NCBI GenBank assembly: GCA_951640165.1 | Contig: OX621253.1 | Span: 12,046,001-12,110,000, forward strand | DNA: 64,000 bases | Origin: Pseudoips prasinana | Lineage: Eukaryota; Arthropoda; Insecta; Lepidoptera; Nolidae | Direction: 5' to 3' | Part shown: one piece after another, positions 42,201 to 49,440 of the stretch | Position numbering within the stretch: position 1 is the stretch's first letter | Layout of the letters: each line of letters begins with the position of its first letter | Translations under genes and position numbers: made by a program | The notes under the pieces: generated by a model | The model's database searches: none | What the model was told of the DNA's origin: nothing | The model's input: the letters and a program-made list of their open reading frames with translations, nothing else

Positions 42201-44878
42201 TCCGATCGCTGAAAACATGGAATGCTAAGAATTAAGTCTTCTTGTTTAAAAAGTTGTACCAGAGCACCCCCCTTTTATCCCCATCCATTCCTAACCCCCT
42301 TTTCCTGCCAAACGACACTCAATGTTTAATTCCAAAGAGAAAGCACAATCGATACCACCATGGAAAGAATTAACAAATTATTAATTATTTCGTTACATTT
42401 GATCCTTCCCTAAAAGAAAGAAAATAATTTAATTTGTATATCTATATATATACTAGCCGCCCGGTACGTGCTTCGCTACGTATAAGGCATAGTAATAAAA
42501 AAAAATGATTATTAAGTTCATTTATTCAAACAAAAAAAAAAATCGTTAAAAGATTGCTAAAAGATGTTGAATTTACACTTTTTCAAGACTTTTTTTAAAT
42601 TTTCTCTACGGACAAACCTTCCCTGGACTTCCACGATTAATTCAAGACCAAAATTAGCCAAATCGGTAAAGGCGTTGTTGAGTTATAGCATTACAACGAA
42701 AAGTGGCATTGATTTTTATATATATAGATATAATAAAATCGTAGGAAAGTCAAAACTATACATTGAATATTTTTTTAAAGGATACTTGGGGTGTGATCTA
42801 CATTCGACATCGAAGCCAAAAATATGGCATTTAGAATTTTTGTCTGTTTGTCTCTATGTATGTCCGGGCTAAACTCAAAAAGTACTGCATGGATTTACTT
42901 AAAATTTTGCATGAATATTACTAAGAGGTCGGGTCAACATATAGGCTACATTTTATCACCATGCTATCCTCTACGGGGGAGGAGCTGTGATAATTTATAA
43001 AATTTAACGCGGGTAAAACCACGGGGCACTGCTAGTAATTTAATATGATATTTGAAATAAAAAGTACTACACGCATTGATTAGAAAGGGATTAAAGGCGT
43101 CGCATTTCTTAAACTTAGACTTATTATTTGACATAATCACTGACAATCATGGACTTTTTTTAGCGACATCTACTAATTTTACATATATAGCCTCTTTACA
43201 TCATTATGTCTTCCGCTTTGCTCCGGAGGGAAGTGGATCATTTTCTAACTCCTCCTCTTTTCGTTCTCATTAAATTAGTTGCGGGCAATATAGTTAAAGC
43301 GTTTCCCCGGGACATGCCTGAGCCTCACCGCTCAGTGTCATTTCATTGTGTGCCACTGTTGATCCTGGCTTACAGGAGTTGCAGTGGTGGGAAAGAGAGA
43401 GGGACTAGTAGTAGAGAGCGATAAAAAAAATCTACTAATATTCTTTGAATATACTCCATAAATCAGTACACTAAAGACTCTGGCGCATTGTTTGGGGTTA
43501 TGTTATTCTGGTATTAGACCCTATTGATTCCGAAGATGGCGTTTATGTTGTTTAATTTTTGAGATCTTCTGTGCATACACTATTGCGTTAAATTATTTTC
43601 AACGCGAGCTATTAAGTAGAATAGAATACGTGATTATTATATCTAGTTTACTTACTCGGTGAAACTTGCAGTTTTTTAGTATAGACATTTTAAGTTCATT
43701 AAGTTTCCGCTAGGGGCGGTGCTAGTTAATGTGCTGAAAAAAGGCGTGGCATATGGCAAAGATATCTAGGTAAAAAATTGTTGTAAAACTTTCCTAATAT
43801 TTGTGGAGGGGCTCGTTCACTTGCGTTCGTAAAGCTGGCAGTCGCAAAAAGCGTACGTATGCCCTCGCCTCTCGTCTCAGAACTGAGTTGGTATATAAAA
43901 AACATTATTGACTTACTCGGGGCAATCGAATCTGTTGTGTATTAACTCGTGAAGCGTCATTGATTGGAGTAATAGGAGTCTAGAGTTCAACGTATTTGGT
44001 GGAATTTGCTAGTATCTGTTAGGAGGAGAGTTGTCCTAATCGATATTTATATTGCATGTGTGTAGAAATTTGCGCTTAATGATTTTAATTGTGGCGCAGC
44101 GGCGAAGACAGTCACCTCGGTGCATCGTGTCGCGGGTTCGAGCCCCGCGCCGTACTACTATTTGTGTAACCCATAAATGGTTGTCCTGAGTCTGGATGTA
44201 ATCTCTGTCCGTCTATTATATGTTCGTAAAGTACCTACCCCGCGACTCGCGGCACAGGGATTAGATTTCATAATGCGGGCGTTGTCTTTTTAAAAAAAAT
44301 ATACAGTAGTCATGTCTAGTATGGATCCCAAATATAAGATATAATAGTTTCAATTAATCATTACTTGAAACTATATCTATATATCTTAAATTTATCGGTA
44401 AAGTATTCCAAGCCATCTCCTGTTATTTTTAGAAGCAGGTTCTGCTGGTTTGTACTTGTTATGCATACCTTTTCGGGTTGGATTTTACTCCGCCATTAAT
44501 TTTAGTAATTGTGTTTGTACTTAACTGTGGCGAATTTATTATTTATTTGCTGCTTTGAGCGTAATAAATGTTAGTTTTGTATTCGATTTTCGAGATTCTT
44601 TCTCACTTGATTTTATTACTTTTATATCGTTGTTGACAACTGCGCTCAAGTTAACTTTTGGTAGACTAACTTAAACATATTTTGTTTTGGTAGAACAACT
44701 TGAAAAAAAAAACGAAAACCATATTCTAGTATAATAACTTACCAAACCAGGAGGCCTGTTTTCTATCTATGGACAATCCTTCTTTGGCGTCCAGCACCTC
44801 AGGTAACACCATAGTCACAAAGTTGATGGACATGCCCAGCCCGATCAACAAGAAGTCTAACGCCAGGCATGCTACTAC
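17903..44878 (-). CDS. Tret1-like: facilitated trehalose transporter (Tret1-like), gene span of resolved exons
   Basis: Six coding exons with consensus GT-AG borders and matching phases join into 504 codons; the N-terminal exon is missing. The product is a 12-TM sugar porter of the MFS/SLC2 family acting in the plasma membrane; Tret1 proteins carry trehalose down its gradient between cells and haemolymph. Counting from the first resolved codon, markers are: GPILDHFGRKKA (61-72), YVGEISDPLIRG (117-128), VPETPIWLL (175-183), a long central cytosolic loop (about 184-258), GIPWVLLSEVFPFRSRG (387-403) and LPETEKKTL (455-463). The TM7 motif usual in the family (QQ-L/F-SG) reads FTMSG, so the sugar specificity is uncertain. 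Introns are large (up to 13.7 kb) and full of mobile elements. No frameshift or stop was found, so the gene looks intact. Confidence 0.9.
18477..18713 (-). mobile_element. Helitron-like element in intron 6
   Basis: It matches the copy at 2636-2943 in the same orientation (AGCTGTGCCCCGCG, TTATCACAGCTCC, TTTAGCCCGGACAT, GATCACGCCC) but lacks the 5' end. It lies only about 40 bp from the splice donor of exon 6. Confidence 0.8.
18751..19037 (-). CDS. Tret1-like: transporter exon 6
   Basis: The acceptor TTATTTTCTAG and donor CAG|GTGAGT border 95 codons plus two bases (entry phase 0, exit phase 2). It encodes TM8, TM9 and TM10: VIVGALFILMSLLSAVLV, the cytosolic GKRKLI turn, CFNGLGIPWVLLSEVFPF. Confidence 0.92.
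19713..19930 (+). repeat. diverged copy of the 180-bp arm found at 55.9 and 57.0 kb
   Basis: It shares phrases such as TTTTATTCAC, AAAGCGCTTG, CAGAACAT, TTATTTCTAG and TTAGCTTATA with 55923-56100. Its right part folds on itself (AATTATTTAGTTAGCTT with its complement at about 19905). Intronic. Confidence 0.6.
20317..20706 (-). CDS. Tret1-like: transporter exon 5
   Basis: Exactly 130 codons (phase 0 on both sides) lie between acceptor AATCATTCCAG and donor GTT|GTGAGT. It encodes VPETPIWLLSKDRPKEAL, the central cytosolic loop and TM7. The loop holds Cys224, Cys227, Cys237 and His239 in C-x2-C-x9-C-x-H spacing, like a zinc-ligand set. Whether that is conserved in the family cannot be judged here. 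Confidence 0.93.
21038..21075. repeat. ATT simple repeat
   Basis: Imperfect (ATT)n run. Confidence 0.8.
21076..22516. other. intron 4 sequence, nothing recognised
   Basis: No exon-like frame or known repeat was found. The 72-codon minus frame at 21200-21418 has no recognisable content. Confidence 0.35.
22517..22699 (+). mobile_element. SINE-B copy, diverged
   Basis: It holds CTGCACGTGTGGCGTAGTGG, GAGTCTGGATGAACTTTGTG and CCCCGAGATGCAGGGATT, then an A-rich end. The B box is mutated. Confidence 0.75.
22700..24330. other. intron 4 sequence, nothing recognised
   Basis: AT-rich; no coding content. Confidence 0.35.
24335..24415 (-). mobile_element. SINE-A 3' fragment, diverged
   Basis: The phrases GGGACATATCACACAGCGCCAT and AACCTAAGCAAAGTTTG resemble the 3' half of SINE-A in minus orientation. 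Confidence 0.5.
24461..24711 (-). mobile_element. SINE-A copy, near full length
   Basis: It runs from the ATATTATT tail at the left to the tRNA-like head at the right (GGGCGGGAATCGAA; GGTCTGTTGGCGAGG on the minus strand). It has a small deletion in the B-box region. Confidence 0.85.
24891..25121 (+). mobile_element. repeat family F, 5' part
   Basis: It begins ACCGGCCAAGTGCGATTCGG and follows the copy at 4291 up to TTAGAAGTTACAGGGG, then stops. Confidence 0.85.
25122..26080. other. intron 4 sequence, nothing recognised
   Basis: No exon signals. The 66-codon minus frame near 25375-25575 lacks recognisable content. Confidence 0.3.
26085..26390 (+). mobile_element. non-LTR retrotransposon 3' end (second type)
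   Basis: The + strand encodes KRRKGKQKKRWEDDLPKGW, then DRQRWRELEEGYV, followed by a stop and an A/T-rich 3' UTR with repeated TTTATT. This is the C-terminal pattern of an endonuclease-reverse transcriptase family different from that at 370-745. 5'-truncated. Confidence 0.7.
26592..26748 (-). CDS. Tret1-like: transporter exon 4
   Basis: The acceptor ATCTATTTCCAG and donor TTT|GTGAGT border one base plus 52 codons (entry phase 2, exit 0). The first base completes Ser122 of the YVGEIS-DPLIRG motif. It encodes TM5 and TM6: FTSTGMFVAYLLGSVLPWRQ and LSVPLATMVLVLF. Confidence 0.93.
26903..27156 (-). mobile_element. SINE-A copy, near full length
   Basis: It has tail, body (ACCCAGACTCAGGACAAAC) and tRNA-like head (GGGAATCGAACTCACGACC) in minus orientation, in intron 3. 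Confidence 0.85.
27473..28002. mobile_element. 530-bp element with ~70-bp terminal inverted repeats
   Basis: The ends are CAGGGTGGCCGAAGAGTTGA and its inverted partner CAACTTTTCGGCCACCCTG, with the match going on for about 70 bp (GATGAGGAGTATCCGAATCA). TA flanks both sides (27471-27472, 28003-28004). The interior holds two adjacent perfect hairpins: 27727-27758 and 27758-27821. It has no transposase and is a non-autonomous DNA transposon. Confidence 0.85.
28412..28670 (-). mobile_element. SINE-A copy, near full length
   Basis: Minus orientation, from TAATATCCTGGGACATT to CCTGCGGCGTGAATGGCAAG and the A-box side. It lies in intron 3. Confidence 0.85.
28713..29036 (+). mobile_element. Helitron-like element, full length
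   Basis: It starts TCTATACATATAATAAAATC and ends GCGGGTAAAACCGCGGGGCACAGCTAGT (read as two parts). The GCGGGTAAAACCGC hairpin sits just before the CTAGT end. It is flanked by A and T, as expected for Helitron insertion between A and T. This is the best copy here and defines the family. Confidence 0.88.
29661..29854 (+). mobile_element. SINE-B copy, near full length
   Basis: It holds CTGCACGTGTGGCTCAGCGG (A box), CGGGTTCGAGTCCCACGCC (B box), the body and a poly-A tail. This is the best head of the family in the window. Strand reading shows it is a tRNA-derived SINE, not a tRNA gene. Confidence 0.88.
29865..30085 (-). mobile_element. SINE-A copy, diverged
   Basis: The body phrases CCCAAACTAGACAGAGCC and GTCCTGGGTGGGGATTGAAC are in minus orientation. 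Confidence 0.7.
30105..30265 (+). mobile_element. non-LTR retrotransposon fragment (third type)
   Basis: It matches 40500-40665: AAGTACCCT, AGCATGTATG, AAGGATCGTGACA, ATCCGTTGTCTCTGCCTACC, then GTATGTATG. It is a relic of the family's RT C-terminus. Confidence 0.65.
30430..30640 (+). mobile_element. non-LTR retrotransposon 3' tail
   Basis: The phrases CCCGTGGGTTTCGTAAAAGG, CGACTAAGGGATA and TTTGGGGGAGGCCTATGTCC precede the terminal GATGATGA. It lies in intron 2, about 170 bp from exon 3. Confidence 0.75.
30808..31036 (-). CDS. Tret1-like: transporter exon 3
   Basis: The acceptor TTCCTTTTCAG and donor CAG|GTAAGA border two bases, 75 codons and two bases (entry phase 1, exit 2). It encodes TM2, TM3 and TM4 with the GPILDHFGRKKA loop, LFIGNALLGIGTGIMEAPSV and YVGEI. 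The acceptor sequence precedes GT AGC ATA; the only frame without stops agrees with both neighbours. Confidence 0.93.
31195..31413 (-). mobile_element. SINE-A copy, near full length
   Basis: Minus orientation; has all landmarks of the family up to CCTGCGGCGTGAATGGCAAG, ending just short of the A box. Confidence 0.85.
31414..32200. other. intron 2 sequence, AT-rich, nothing recognised
   Basis: The stretch is very AT-rich and carries no coding content. Confidence 0.4.
32310..32408. repeat. imperfect foldback
   Basis: GTTTCGACCACTTCAGAAAG at the left and its near-complement CTATCTGAAGAGGTCGAAAC at the right flank a GC-rich centre. Confidence 0.5.
32881..32998. mobile_element. CAGACGCC MITE, copy 2 (118 bp)
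   Basis: Ends CAGACGCCAGCACATCAAG and its complement (one change, GACGTCTG), flanked by TA at 32879-32880 and 32999-33000. Confidence 0.88.
33465..33640 (+). mobile_element. non-LTR retrotransposon 3' tail
   Basis: It matches the tail at 13395 (GGCATAGAATATCATCAC, CGTAGAAATCATC, GCAGCGTTTTTCTGTGAA) and is truncated at both ends. Confidence 0.65.
33924..34100 (+). mobile_element. non-LTR retrotransposon 3' end with (GATGAT)n
   Basis: It matches the last part of 370-745: CCGGAAGACGCAGCGTGTGC through CTTTGTCCAGCAGTGGACG, with a complete TGATGATGATGAT end. Strongly 5'-truncated. Confidence 0.85.
34105..34285. repeat. repeat family E copy
   Basis: The phrases TATCGTATGGGCAGTGGTTA and TCAGAGATAATCATGCTGCCC resemble 6600-6860. 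It abuts the retrotransposon tail. Confidence 0.5.
34565..34665 (-). mobile_element. retrotransposon 3' end, inverted and diverged
   Basis: CATCATCACCATTATCCTAT at the left is the inverted tail; AGATCTCTACAATTGGCGGT follows, matching the family end in minus orientation. Confidence 0.6.
34669..34914 (+). mobile_element. SINE-C copy, full length
   Basis: The tRNA-like head (TAGTTGGTAGTGCTCCTGCC, then CTGGGTTCGAATGCCGG) is followed by the body (TATCGTCGCCTGGTACC, GCTTTGCTTAGTTTGGGG) and an AGATATTATTA end. It shares its 3' end type with SINE-A. Confidence 0.85.
34920..35098 (-). mobile_element. SINE-B copy, diverged
   Basis: It carries inverted head phrases GGGAATGGAACCCGGGACAC and AGTAGCGAGGCGACT. 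Confidence 0.75.
35921..35958. repeat. perfect 15-bp-arm hairpin
   Basis: TAAAGTTTGTAAGGA (35921-35935) and its exact complement (35944-35958) with an 8-nt loop. Confidence 0.9.
36440..36680 (+). repeat. unclassified GC-richer stretch, probably transposon-derived
   Basis: Composition and phrases (CTCCGGGAGAAACCCA, GACGATGCAATGCTGGCACA) look unlike the intron around it and like an old retroelement. The 109-codon frame at 36497-36826 has no recognisable domain and runs out into plain intron. Not identified. Confidence 0.35.
37188..37322. mobile_element. CAGACGCC MITE, copy 3 (135 bp)
   Basis: Flanked by TA at 37186-37187 and 37323-37324. Its length and interior match copy 4 at 61480 closely, so these two are probably the family's usual form. 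Confidence 0.9.
37683..37730. repeat. perfect 21-bp-arm hairpin
   Basis: Arms 37683-37703 and 37710-37730 are exact inverted copies with a 6-nt loop (CAGGGA). Confidence 0.92.
37800..38040 (+). mobile_element. SINE-A copy in sense orientation
   Basis: It reads head to tail on +: TTGGTAGATACCTACTTGCC, CAGGTCGTGGTTTCGATTCC, GACAGATATTTGTGTGCATG, ..., CAAGATATTATTAT. It clearly shows the A and B boxes. Confidence 0.88.
38041..38720. other. intron 2 sequence, nothing recognised
   Basis: AT-rich; no exon-like content. Confidence 0.35.
38725..38882 (+). mobile_element. non-LTR retrotransposon 3' end with (GATGAT)n
   Basis: CGACGCAGCGTGGGCAGGCC through GTCCAGCAGTGGACGTCTTT to TGATGATGATGATGATGAT. 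It is nearly identical to 33924-34100 apart from a short internal deletion, so both are fairly young. Confidence 0.88.
39233..39472 (+). mobile_element. SINE-C copy, full length
   Basis: Head TAGCCTAGTTGGTAGTGCTC and GGGTTTGAATCCCGG; body and end as at 34669. Confidence 0.87.
39473..39605 (-). mobile_element. retrotransposon 3' end, inverted and diverged
   Basis: CATTATCATATCAGACGAAA at the left, then TCCAAAGATCTTAACGTTGC, match the inverted family end. Confidence 0.6.
39905..40045. repeat. GC-rich island with 44-nt hairpin
   Basis: GC content is far above the surroundings (GGGGCGCGGGCGCGGCGGCC). Bases 39980-40023 fold as a near-perfect hairpin: TTGCTCACT, then TTGCAGCGC, then their complements. 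It probably belongs to a dispersed element; a promoter is less likely, as no exon follows. Confidence 0.55.
40186..40242 (-). mobile_element. short inverted retrotransposon 3' end
   Basis: CATCATCATATCAACCAAAA and AGACAAAGGCCTCC match the inverted tail seen at 38860 and 745. Confidence 0.5.
40335..40665 (+). mobile_element. non-LTR retrotransposon, RT C-terminus (third type)
   Basis: The + strand encodes RNTDVRERFGVKEDVVTKIE and KGMLRWFGLCEWN before frames break (PNRRRSQERAGQK in another frame), then the 3' phrase ATCCGTTGTCTCTGCC and GTATGTATG. The KIEKGMLRWFGH-type motif marks a common lepidopteran non-LTR family. Non-functional. Confidence 0.8.
40707..41345. repeat. cluster of four hairpins
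   Basis: Foldbacks lie at 40707-40741 (perfect 15-bp arms), 40891-40945 (12-bp perfect core AAACCTTTCCCT), 41121-41177 (about 27-bp imperfect arms) and 41299-41345 (about 20-bp arms, TTTATACTATTTA). A further weaker pair lies at 40755-40800. No ORF. Confidence 0.7.
41346..42450. other. intron 2 sequence, mixed
   Basis: No coding content. A GC-richer block at 42060-42210 may be transposon-derived but was not identified. Confidence 0.35.
42452..42726 (-). mobile_element. Helitron-like element (different subfamily)
   Basis: The inverted 3' end ACTAGCCGCCCGGTACGTGC is followed by a body unlike the other copies; the right end reads ATTTTTATATATATAGA. It abuts the next element head to head. Confidence 0.6.
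42727..43036 (+). mobile_element. Helitron-like element, nearly full length
   Basis: ATATAATAAAATCGTAGGAA through GGGTAAAACCACGGGGCACT to GCTAGT. It matches 28713-29036, with the first bases changed at the junction with the left element. Confidence 0.8.
43200..43425 (+). repeat. unclassified dispersed repeat, copy 1
   Basis: It shares CCCCGGGACATGCCTGAGCC, CACCGCTCAGTGTCATTTCA and GATCCTGGCTTACAGGAGTT with 62110-62320 in opposite orientation. Confidence 0.7.
44090..44301 (+). mobile_element. SINE-B copy, full length
   Basis: Head TGTGGCGCAGCGGCGAAGAC and GCGGGTTCGAGCCCCGCGCC; body; poly-A end. Confidence 0.88.
44743..44878 (-). CDS. Tret1-like: transporter exon 2 (first resolved coding exon)
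   Basis: The acceptor TATCTTTTCAG and donor TTTG|GTAAGT border 45 codons plus one base (entry phase 0, exit 1). It encodes TM1 (VVACLALDFLLIGLGM) and the first outer loop up to KQASWFG. There is no suitable start codon before the acceptor, so a short upstream exon must carry the ATG. Confidence 0.92.
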
Positions 44879-45179
44879 CTGAAAAGATAAATTTACTTAA
44901 ATTAGCACTAATAAAGATGTAGGTTTGAGATTTATATATAAGAGTTAGTAAAAAAAAATCATTCTTAACATTGTAGTGATATAAATGATTGAGCAAATAT
45001 GCATTAAAACAAAGGAGACCATATCAATAGTTGATCAACTAAAGAAGTCACTAAAACATCAGGTTATAATTGTATTTTCTTATATCTTAACTATTTTTAC
45101 ATATTAATCAAGATATATATTTATTCTAAAAACTTTCTATAAGCACAAAGAACAAAAAATAATTAAACCTGCATAAATA

Positions 45180-45850
45180 GAGGTATAAAGCCAAAACAAA
45201 GGTCAGCATTCTGGTCATGCCAAGCGTCAATTATCAATTTTGCGATCCCGAAAGAGTATTGGGATCCCTTGGATCAAGCGTTTCGAGCCCAAAGTAATAA
45301 TACTCAAAGTGGTCCCGCTACCTTTGGTAGCACGGGTAAATAGGTAAATTCGAACTCAGACAAGTTATTTTCCAAGCGTCCAGGGTTTCAGTCAAACACG
45401 CCACCTCTGACGTAACTTGCGTACAAGAAAAGACTTTACATTTTAAATCTTTGGTGCTGCGGTCCAAGGACAACAACGCTGGCAGACTAAGGCTAGAAAC
45501 TTATCGGATTATTTTTGTTTCAACAATATACGAAACAATAATAATAGTGCTCCTAGCAGAATTTATTCCACGGTGGCCATCTCTATGGAGACCAGCCAAC
45601 TGCCAGGACATATAATAGTGTAAGTCCAAATGCTTCCCGACTCCGGACTAATACTGCATGTTTTTCTGACAAGAATAACGACCCCAATAAATGTATTGGA
45701 CCCAACCTTAACTTTAACCCAGTACCTCATTATTTCCACTAGATTAACGAGGCAGTACAGTTAAAACAATTATGGCACTAAAAGACCAACCGCAGCAGCG
45801 GTATTTGTAAAGAAATAAAGACACTAAAAAATGAGCCGATATTAGTTGAA
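45180..45850. other. unclassified GC-richer stretch
   Basis: Base composition differs from the AT-rich flanks and stops occur in all frames. It is probably old transposon DNA, not identified. It lies in the interval between transporter exon 2 and the candidate first exon. Confidence 0.3.
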
Positions 45851-46588
45851 GGAATGAAGACGCTCAGACATGACAAAACAGACCGCACGGACTGACTAAT
45901 TCAAAAAATGTTGTTGCTTTAATTGCTGTTTTTAAACTGTGTTTATGTAATACATTGTGAGCTTGACAAGTACAAGTGTATGTAAATACCCAAGTGAAGA
46001 AATAATAACGATACTAAGAGATCTGCCGATAAAAAGTTGAGGAAAAGATACTAAAACATCAGACGTTAAATTGATGATGATTGATTATGGCACTAAAACA
46101 ACTGCCGATAGCTATTTCTTTTACACAGAGAAGTTAATGTAAACATTTCTTTTGTTTTCTATTACTTTTATTAGTTAAGTTACACTGATTACATTCCGAT
46201 CAGTGTTTCAAAAGCCACACTTGCAATTATTTGCAGCGTCAATCAATATTTAAATAGATTCGATTCGATTATTTTTTATGTCAAAATTACAAAACTACTC
46301 AGACTGGTTATTAAACTATTCGCATTTCGGGTCTATAATGACGGTGAGAAATACGAAAAATATAGCTAATTAAATGTATTGGAGAACTATATAAAGTATC
46401 TGATTTAGATTATAAAATAGATAATATTCGTGGTCTCACTGATCTGTATGTGATAAACGGTCGGTAGGTGGGTGACCGTTTAAGAGCCGTACTTCACGAG
46501 GCAACGAATATAGGTATATTTAACCTGTACAAACTTAAATTAATATAAATACAAATGGGATATTTTAAATGCACACACCAACCGATAC

Positions 46589-46645
46589 GTACTCGCCGGA
46601 CAAGAGCACGACCGCGAACGCGTCGCGACCACTAGCGCCCTCCAT
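46589..46645 (-). CDS. candidate first exon of the transporter
   Basis: On the minus strand ATGGAGGGCGCTAGTGGTCG opens 19 codons (MEGASGRDAFAVVLLSGEY) that would join in phase 0 to exon 2 at a weak donor (TAC|GTATCG). The region is GC-rich and CpG-rich, as promoters in AT-rich genomes can be. The ATG and leader are duplicated near 61690. The donor is poor and another first exon could exist, so this is a proposal. Confidence 0.3.
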
Positions 46646-46795
46646 GACCCTTAGTTTGCATTCGAATCGATGAAACGCGCTCTCCGAACCTAAATCGGAA
46701 GAGTCGCTCGCGACGCGTAATAACAATAGTTGCACAAAACATCCCTAAAATGATACGCCCTCTCGCATCTCCCCATCAGTATCCGCCCTGAGTCG
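46646..46795 (-). promoter_or_regulatory. candidate leader/promoter block, copy 1
   Basis: Aligns with gaps to 61689-61875: GGGCGG near the far end, and AAACTAAGGGTCATGG next to the ATG. Its position just upstream of an ATG in transporter orientation suggests a 5' UTR or promoter. A mobile element is an alternative reading. Confidence 0.35.
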
Positions 46796-46895
46796 AGATT
46801 CAAACCCCAAAGGGGGTGCCCTCAGGCGCGGGTACTTATTTTGTAGTTTTTATTTTGCTAGACGGTTTGGGCCATCGCTTACCTTTATAGTCAGG
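46780..46895. mobile_element. tRNA-like repeat (SINE-D), copy 1
   Basis: GAGTCGAGATTCAAACCCC, GGCGCGGGTACTTATTTTGT and TTGCTAGACGGTT match the copy at 62370-62480. The B-box-like stretch suggests a tRNA-derived SINE. Confidence 0.5.
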
Positions 46896-46899
46896 TGAA

Positions 46900-47955
46900 G
46901 CAGTGAAATACTCCTAACTGCATTCGTCATGTTAAAAAAAAATGCTCATCAAAGAACTTATCACCCATAAATAATATCAATAAAATACTGTTGAAATCAA
47001 CTATACTGATTGCACAGCAAATTTATCCCGGCTTAACCGAATATGAATTTCGCTACTTGAAAAGTAGGTTTGGTGAGGATAGAACTGCGACCATACAATG
47101 TTAGAAATAAATCGATTTACACTAAAAATACACTTTTGAATAAATAGAAATGAAATGAAGTCGAAAAAATAAAGTTAATTCAGCATAACCCACAAAAACA
47201 TAAAAATAAGTACAACTTTTATATATATATAATGTATATACGCAGATGTGAAATAACTTTAAAAAAAATAAGTAAAAAATAAAGTGAAAAGAGCAGAGGA
47301 TGCTAATGCAATGCTACATATATTAATATATAATTTATGTACACATTCAACTTGCATAAAGATGTATTATATGTTATTTATAAACATACATAAACCGGTA
47401 GTAACAGATAAATTAGAATTTAATTCAAACAGTCTTAAGTAGACTATATACTTGCTATATTATTATTGTTCCCGACAAGCAATAATATTTTCTATGATCA
47501 TAATAGTTACCTAGTATAATTAAATATATTTATTATAATTTTAATCGTTAATGTCCCTGTATGTTAATATTTTTTAAATTTATATTAACATTTAATGACT
47601 TGGCTAATTGATTAATAGATTATTTTTGTATTATTTACTTTATATTTCTATTTTAAAGATATCAATGTTAATAAATTAATGGTCTCTAAATTTTAATACC
47701 TCTATTTACTATAACATTAATTTAATTAGTTAATTGATTAATGGATTTTTTTTTTAATATTTTTTTTCTACTTTAAAGTATCCTCGCTGTGCACGTATAC
47801 ATTTATTTATTATTTATTCATAATATTACAAACTGCTTTCAACTACAAGTAAAGCTAAGTGTAAATGCTAAAAATTATATTGGATAATCATATTATTATA
47901 TTTATGTATTTATCACACAAATAATGAATCACAACAGACAAAATTTATATGTATA
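46900..47955. other. very AT-rich DNA, nothing recognised
   Basis: No coding content and no known repeats; many short A/T runs. Confidence 0.4.
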
Positions 47956-47960
47956 TATAT

Positions 47961-48132
47961 ATATAAAAATATTGTGAAAAAAATGATGTATGGATGTTTG
48001 TTACTGTTTCACGCAAAAATTACCGATCGGACTTTGATGAAACTTTGTAGTAATATAGCTTATATATCCGATTAACACATTGGCTATAATTTATAAAGTT
48101 TAACGCAGGTGAAACCGAGCGGCACAGCTAGT
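47961..48132 (+). mobile_element. Helitron-like element, short type
   Basis: TGTTACTGTTTCACGCAAAA, TATAATTTATAAAGTTTAAC and the end GGCACAGCTAGT match 62496-62673. Confidence 0.75.
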
Positions 48133-48430
48133 AACTTATAAATATGTCAAATGATAAGTGACCACCGTTCAACTTCAATCATAACGATCGTATAACGTAG
48201 TGTGATAAAATTAGATTATTTAAAATATATTTTACGCTTGTGCGTAGGATTTTTGTCCGAACGTTTTGTATAAACCAACTTAATTTACTCTTATCTAAAT
48301 GGCAGTGGTGTAGAGCTTTTGTAGAACATTTCTAGCGACTTGCATTTTATAAAAAAGGTTTCTTACTAACAATGTTGGTATAACACTGAGGAAGAATTTA
48401 CTATTTATCATAAAATAATAAGAATAAAAA

Positions 48431-48632
48431 TAATAATATCCTGGGACATTATTTACACACGGTGACAAGTGATATATTAAATATACTACTTTTCTTTCGT
48501 AAATACATACTTATATAGATAATTACAGACACAGGACAAACAGACATGTTCATGCACACAAATATCTGTCCTGGGTGGGATTCGAACCCACTGTCTCCGG
48601 TGTGAAAAGCGAGCATTTTCCATTGTCAGACC
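48431..48632 (-). mobile_element. SINE-A copy with internal deletion
   Basis: Tail and head are present; the part with CCCAAACTAAGCAGAGC is missing. Confidence 0.82.
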
Positions 48633-49098
48633 TCTGTAAGCTCTGTAAGCCACCCATTTGGACTTATGACTTCTTCGGAAATAAAACCTAAGTTATTATT
48701 CAGTATCTCGTTGGTTCAGGTACTACCCTACCTTTAGCCATTAGCCTTGGTTTTCATGAGAACATTTAAGTCGGTATAACTTCTACCTTCCCCACGTAAT
48801 GAGATACGATATTAATATGCACCTAAGTTAAAAAAAAGAAAAAAGAAGAATAGTGCATTAGTACACAGCTAGATATTGGGATATGTTAATGGGGAGCATT
48901 TTTTTACATTGTAACTGAATTTCTGCTAATGGTTACACGTAAAGTCAGTCAGTTCAGTTCTGAATCTTGCCAATTGCATTTAAAAAATATATAAAATTAG
49001 GAACAATTTTATAGAACACTGTAGCAACATGTTAAAGAGCAAATGCACAAACACTAATTATCGTAAGGACCATAAAGTGGAGATGTAAAAGAAAAGTA

Positions 49099-49219
49099 CG
49101 CACGGCTACATATCAAGCTATACATTTCCAATATAAGCTGACCTCTCATTGTATGGAAATCCTATACAAGGCGGAATCATCTTATACTGGAAATGTATAG
49201 CTTGATTTGTAGCCGTGTG
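49099..49219. mobile_element. 121-bp MITE, CGCACGGCTACA family
   Basis: Inverted ends of about 40 bp (CGCACGGCTACATATCAAGC and GCTTGATTTGTAGCCGTGTG), flanked by TA at 49097-49098 and 49220-49221. The layout resembles the CAGACGCC family, with ATCAAGCTA near the end in both. Confidence 0.82.
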
Positions 49220-49440
49220 TACAATTATAATCCTAAAAGCGACCCTTCAAAACATTTCCACCTATGTAACTCGTGCACCCCCTTAGGGTTTGGAGCAGGT
49301 TGCCCTATGAGGTTGGCTATTTAGTTTGCAGTCTTTCTCAATTCCTCATTGGCTACATGACTTAACCCCCGCTCGCCATTATTATACTGGGAAGCTGCGG
49401 AACCTTTTAAGACCAAGTATAAAAAAAAGATAAAAACATA

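Noticed and set aside
46747..46760. Treating the GC-rich 46.6-46.9 kb block as a separate gene
   Set aside because: Part of it matches the tRNA-like repeat SINE-D and no longer ORF is present; only a short candidate first exon is proposed.
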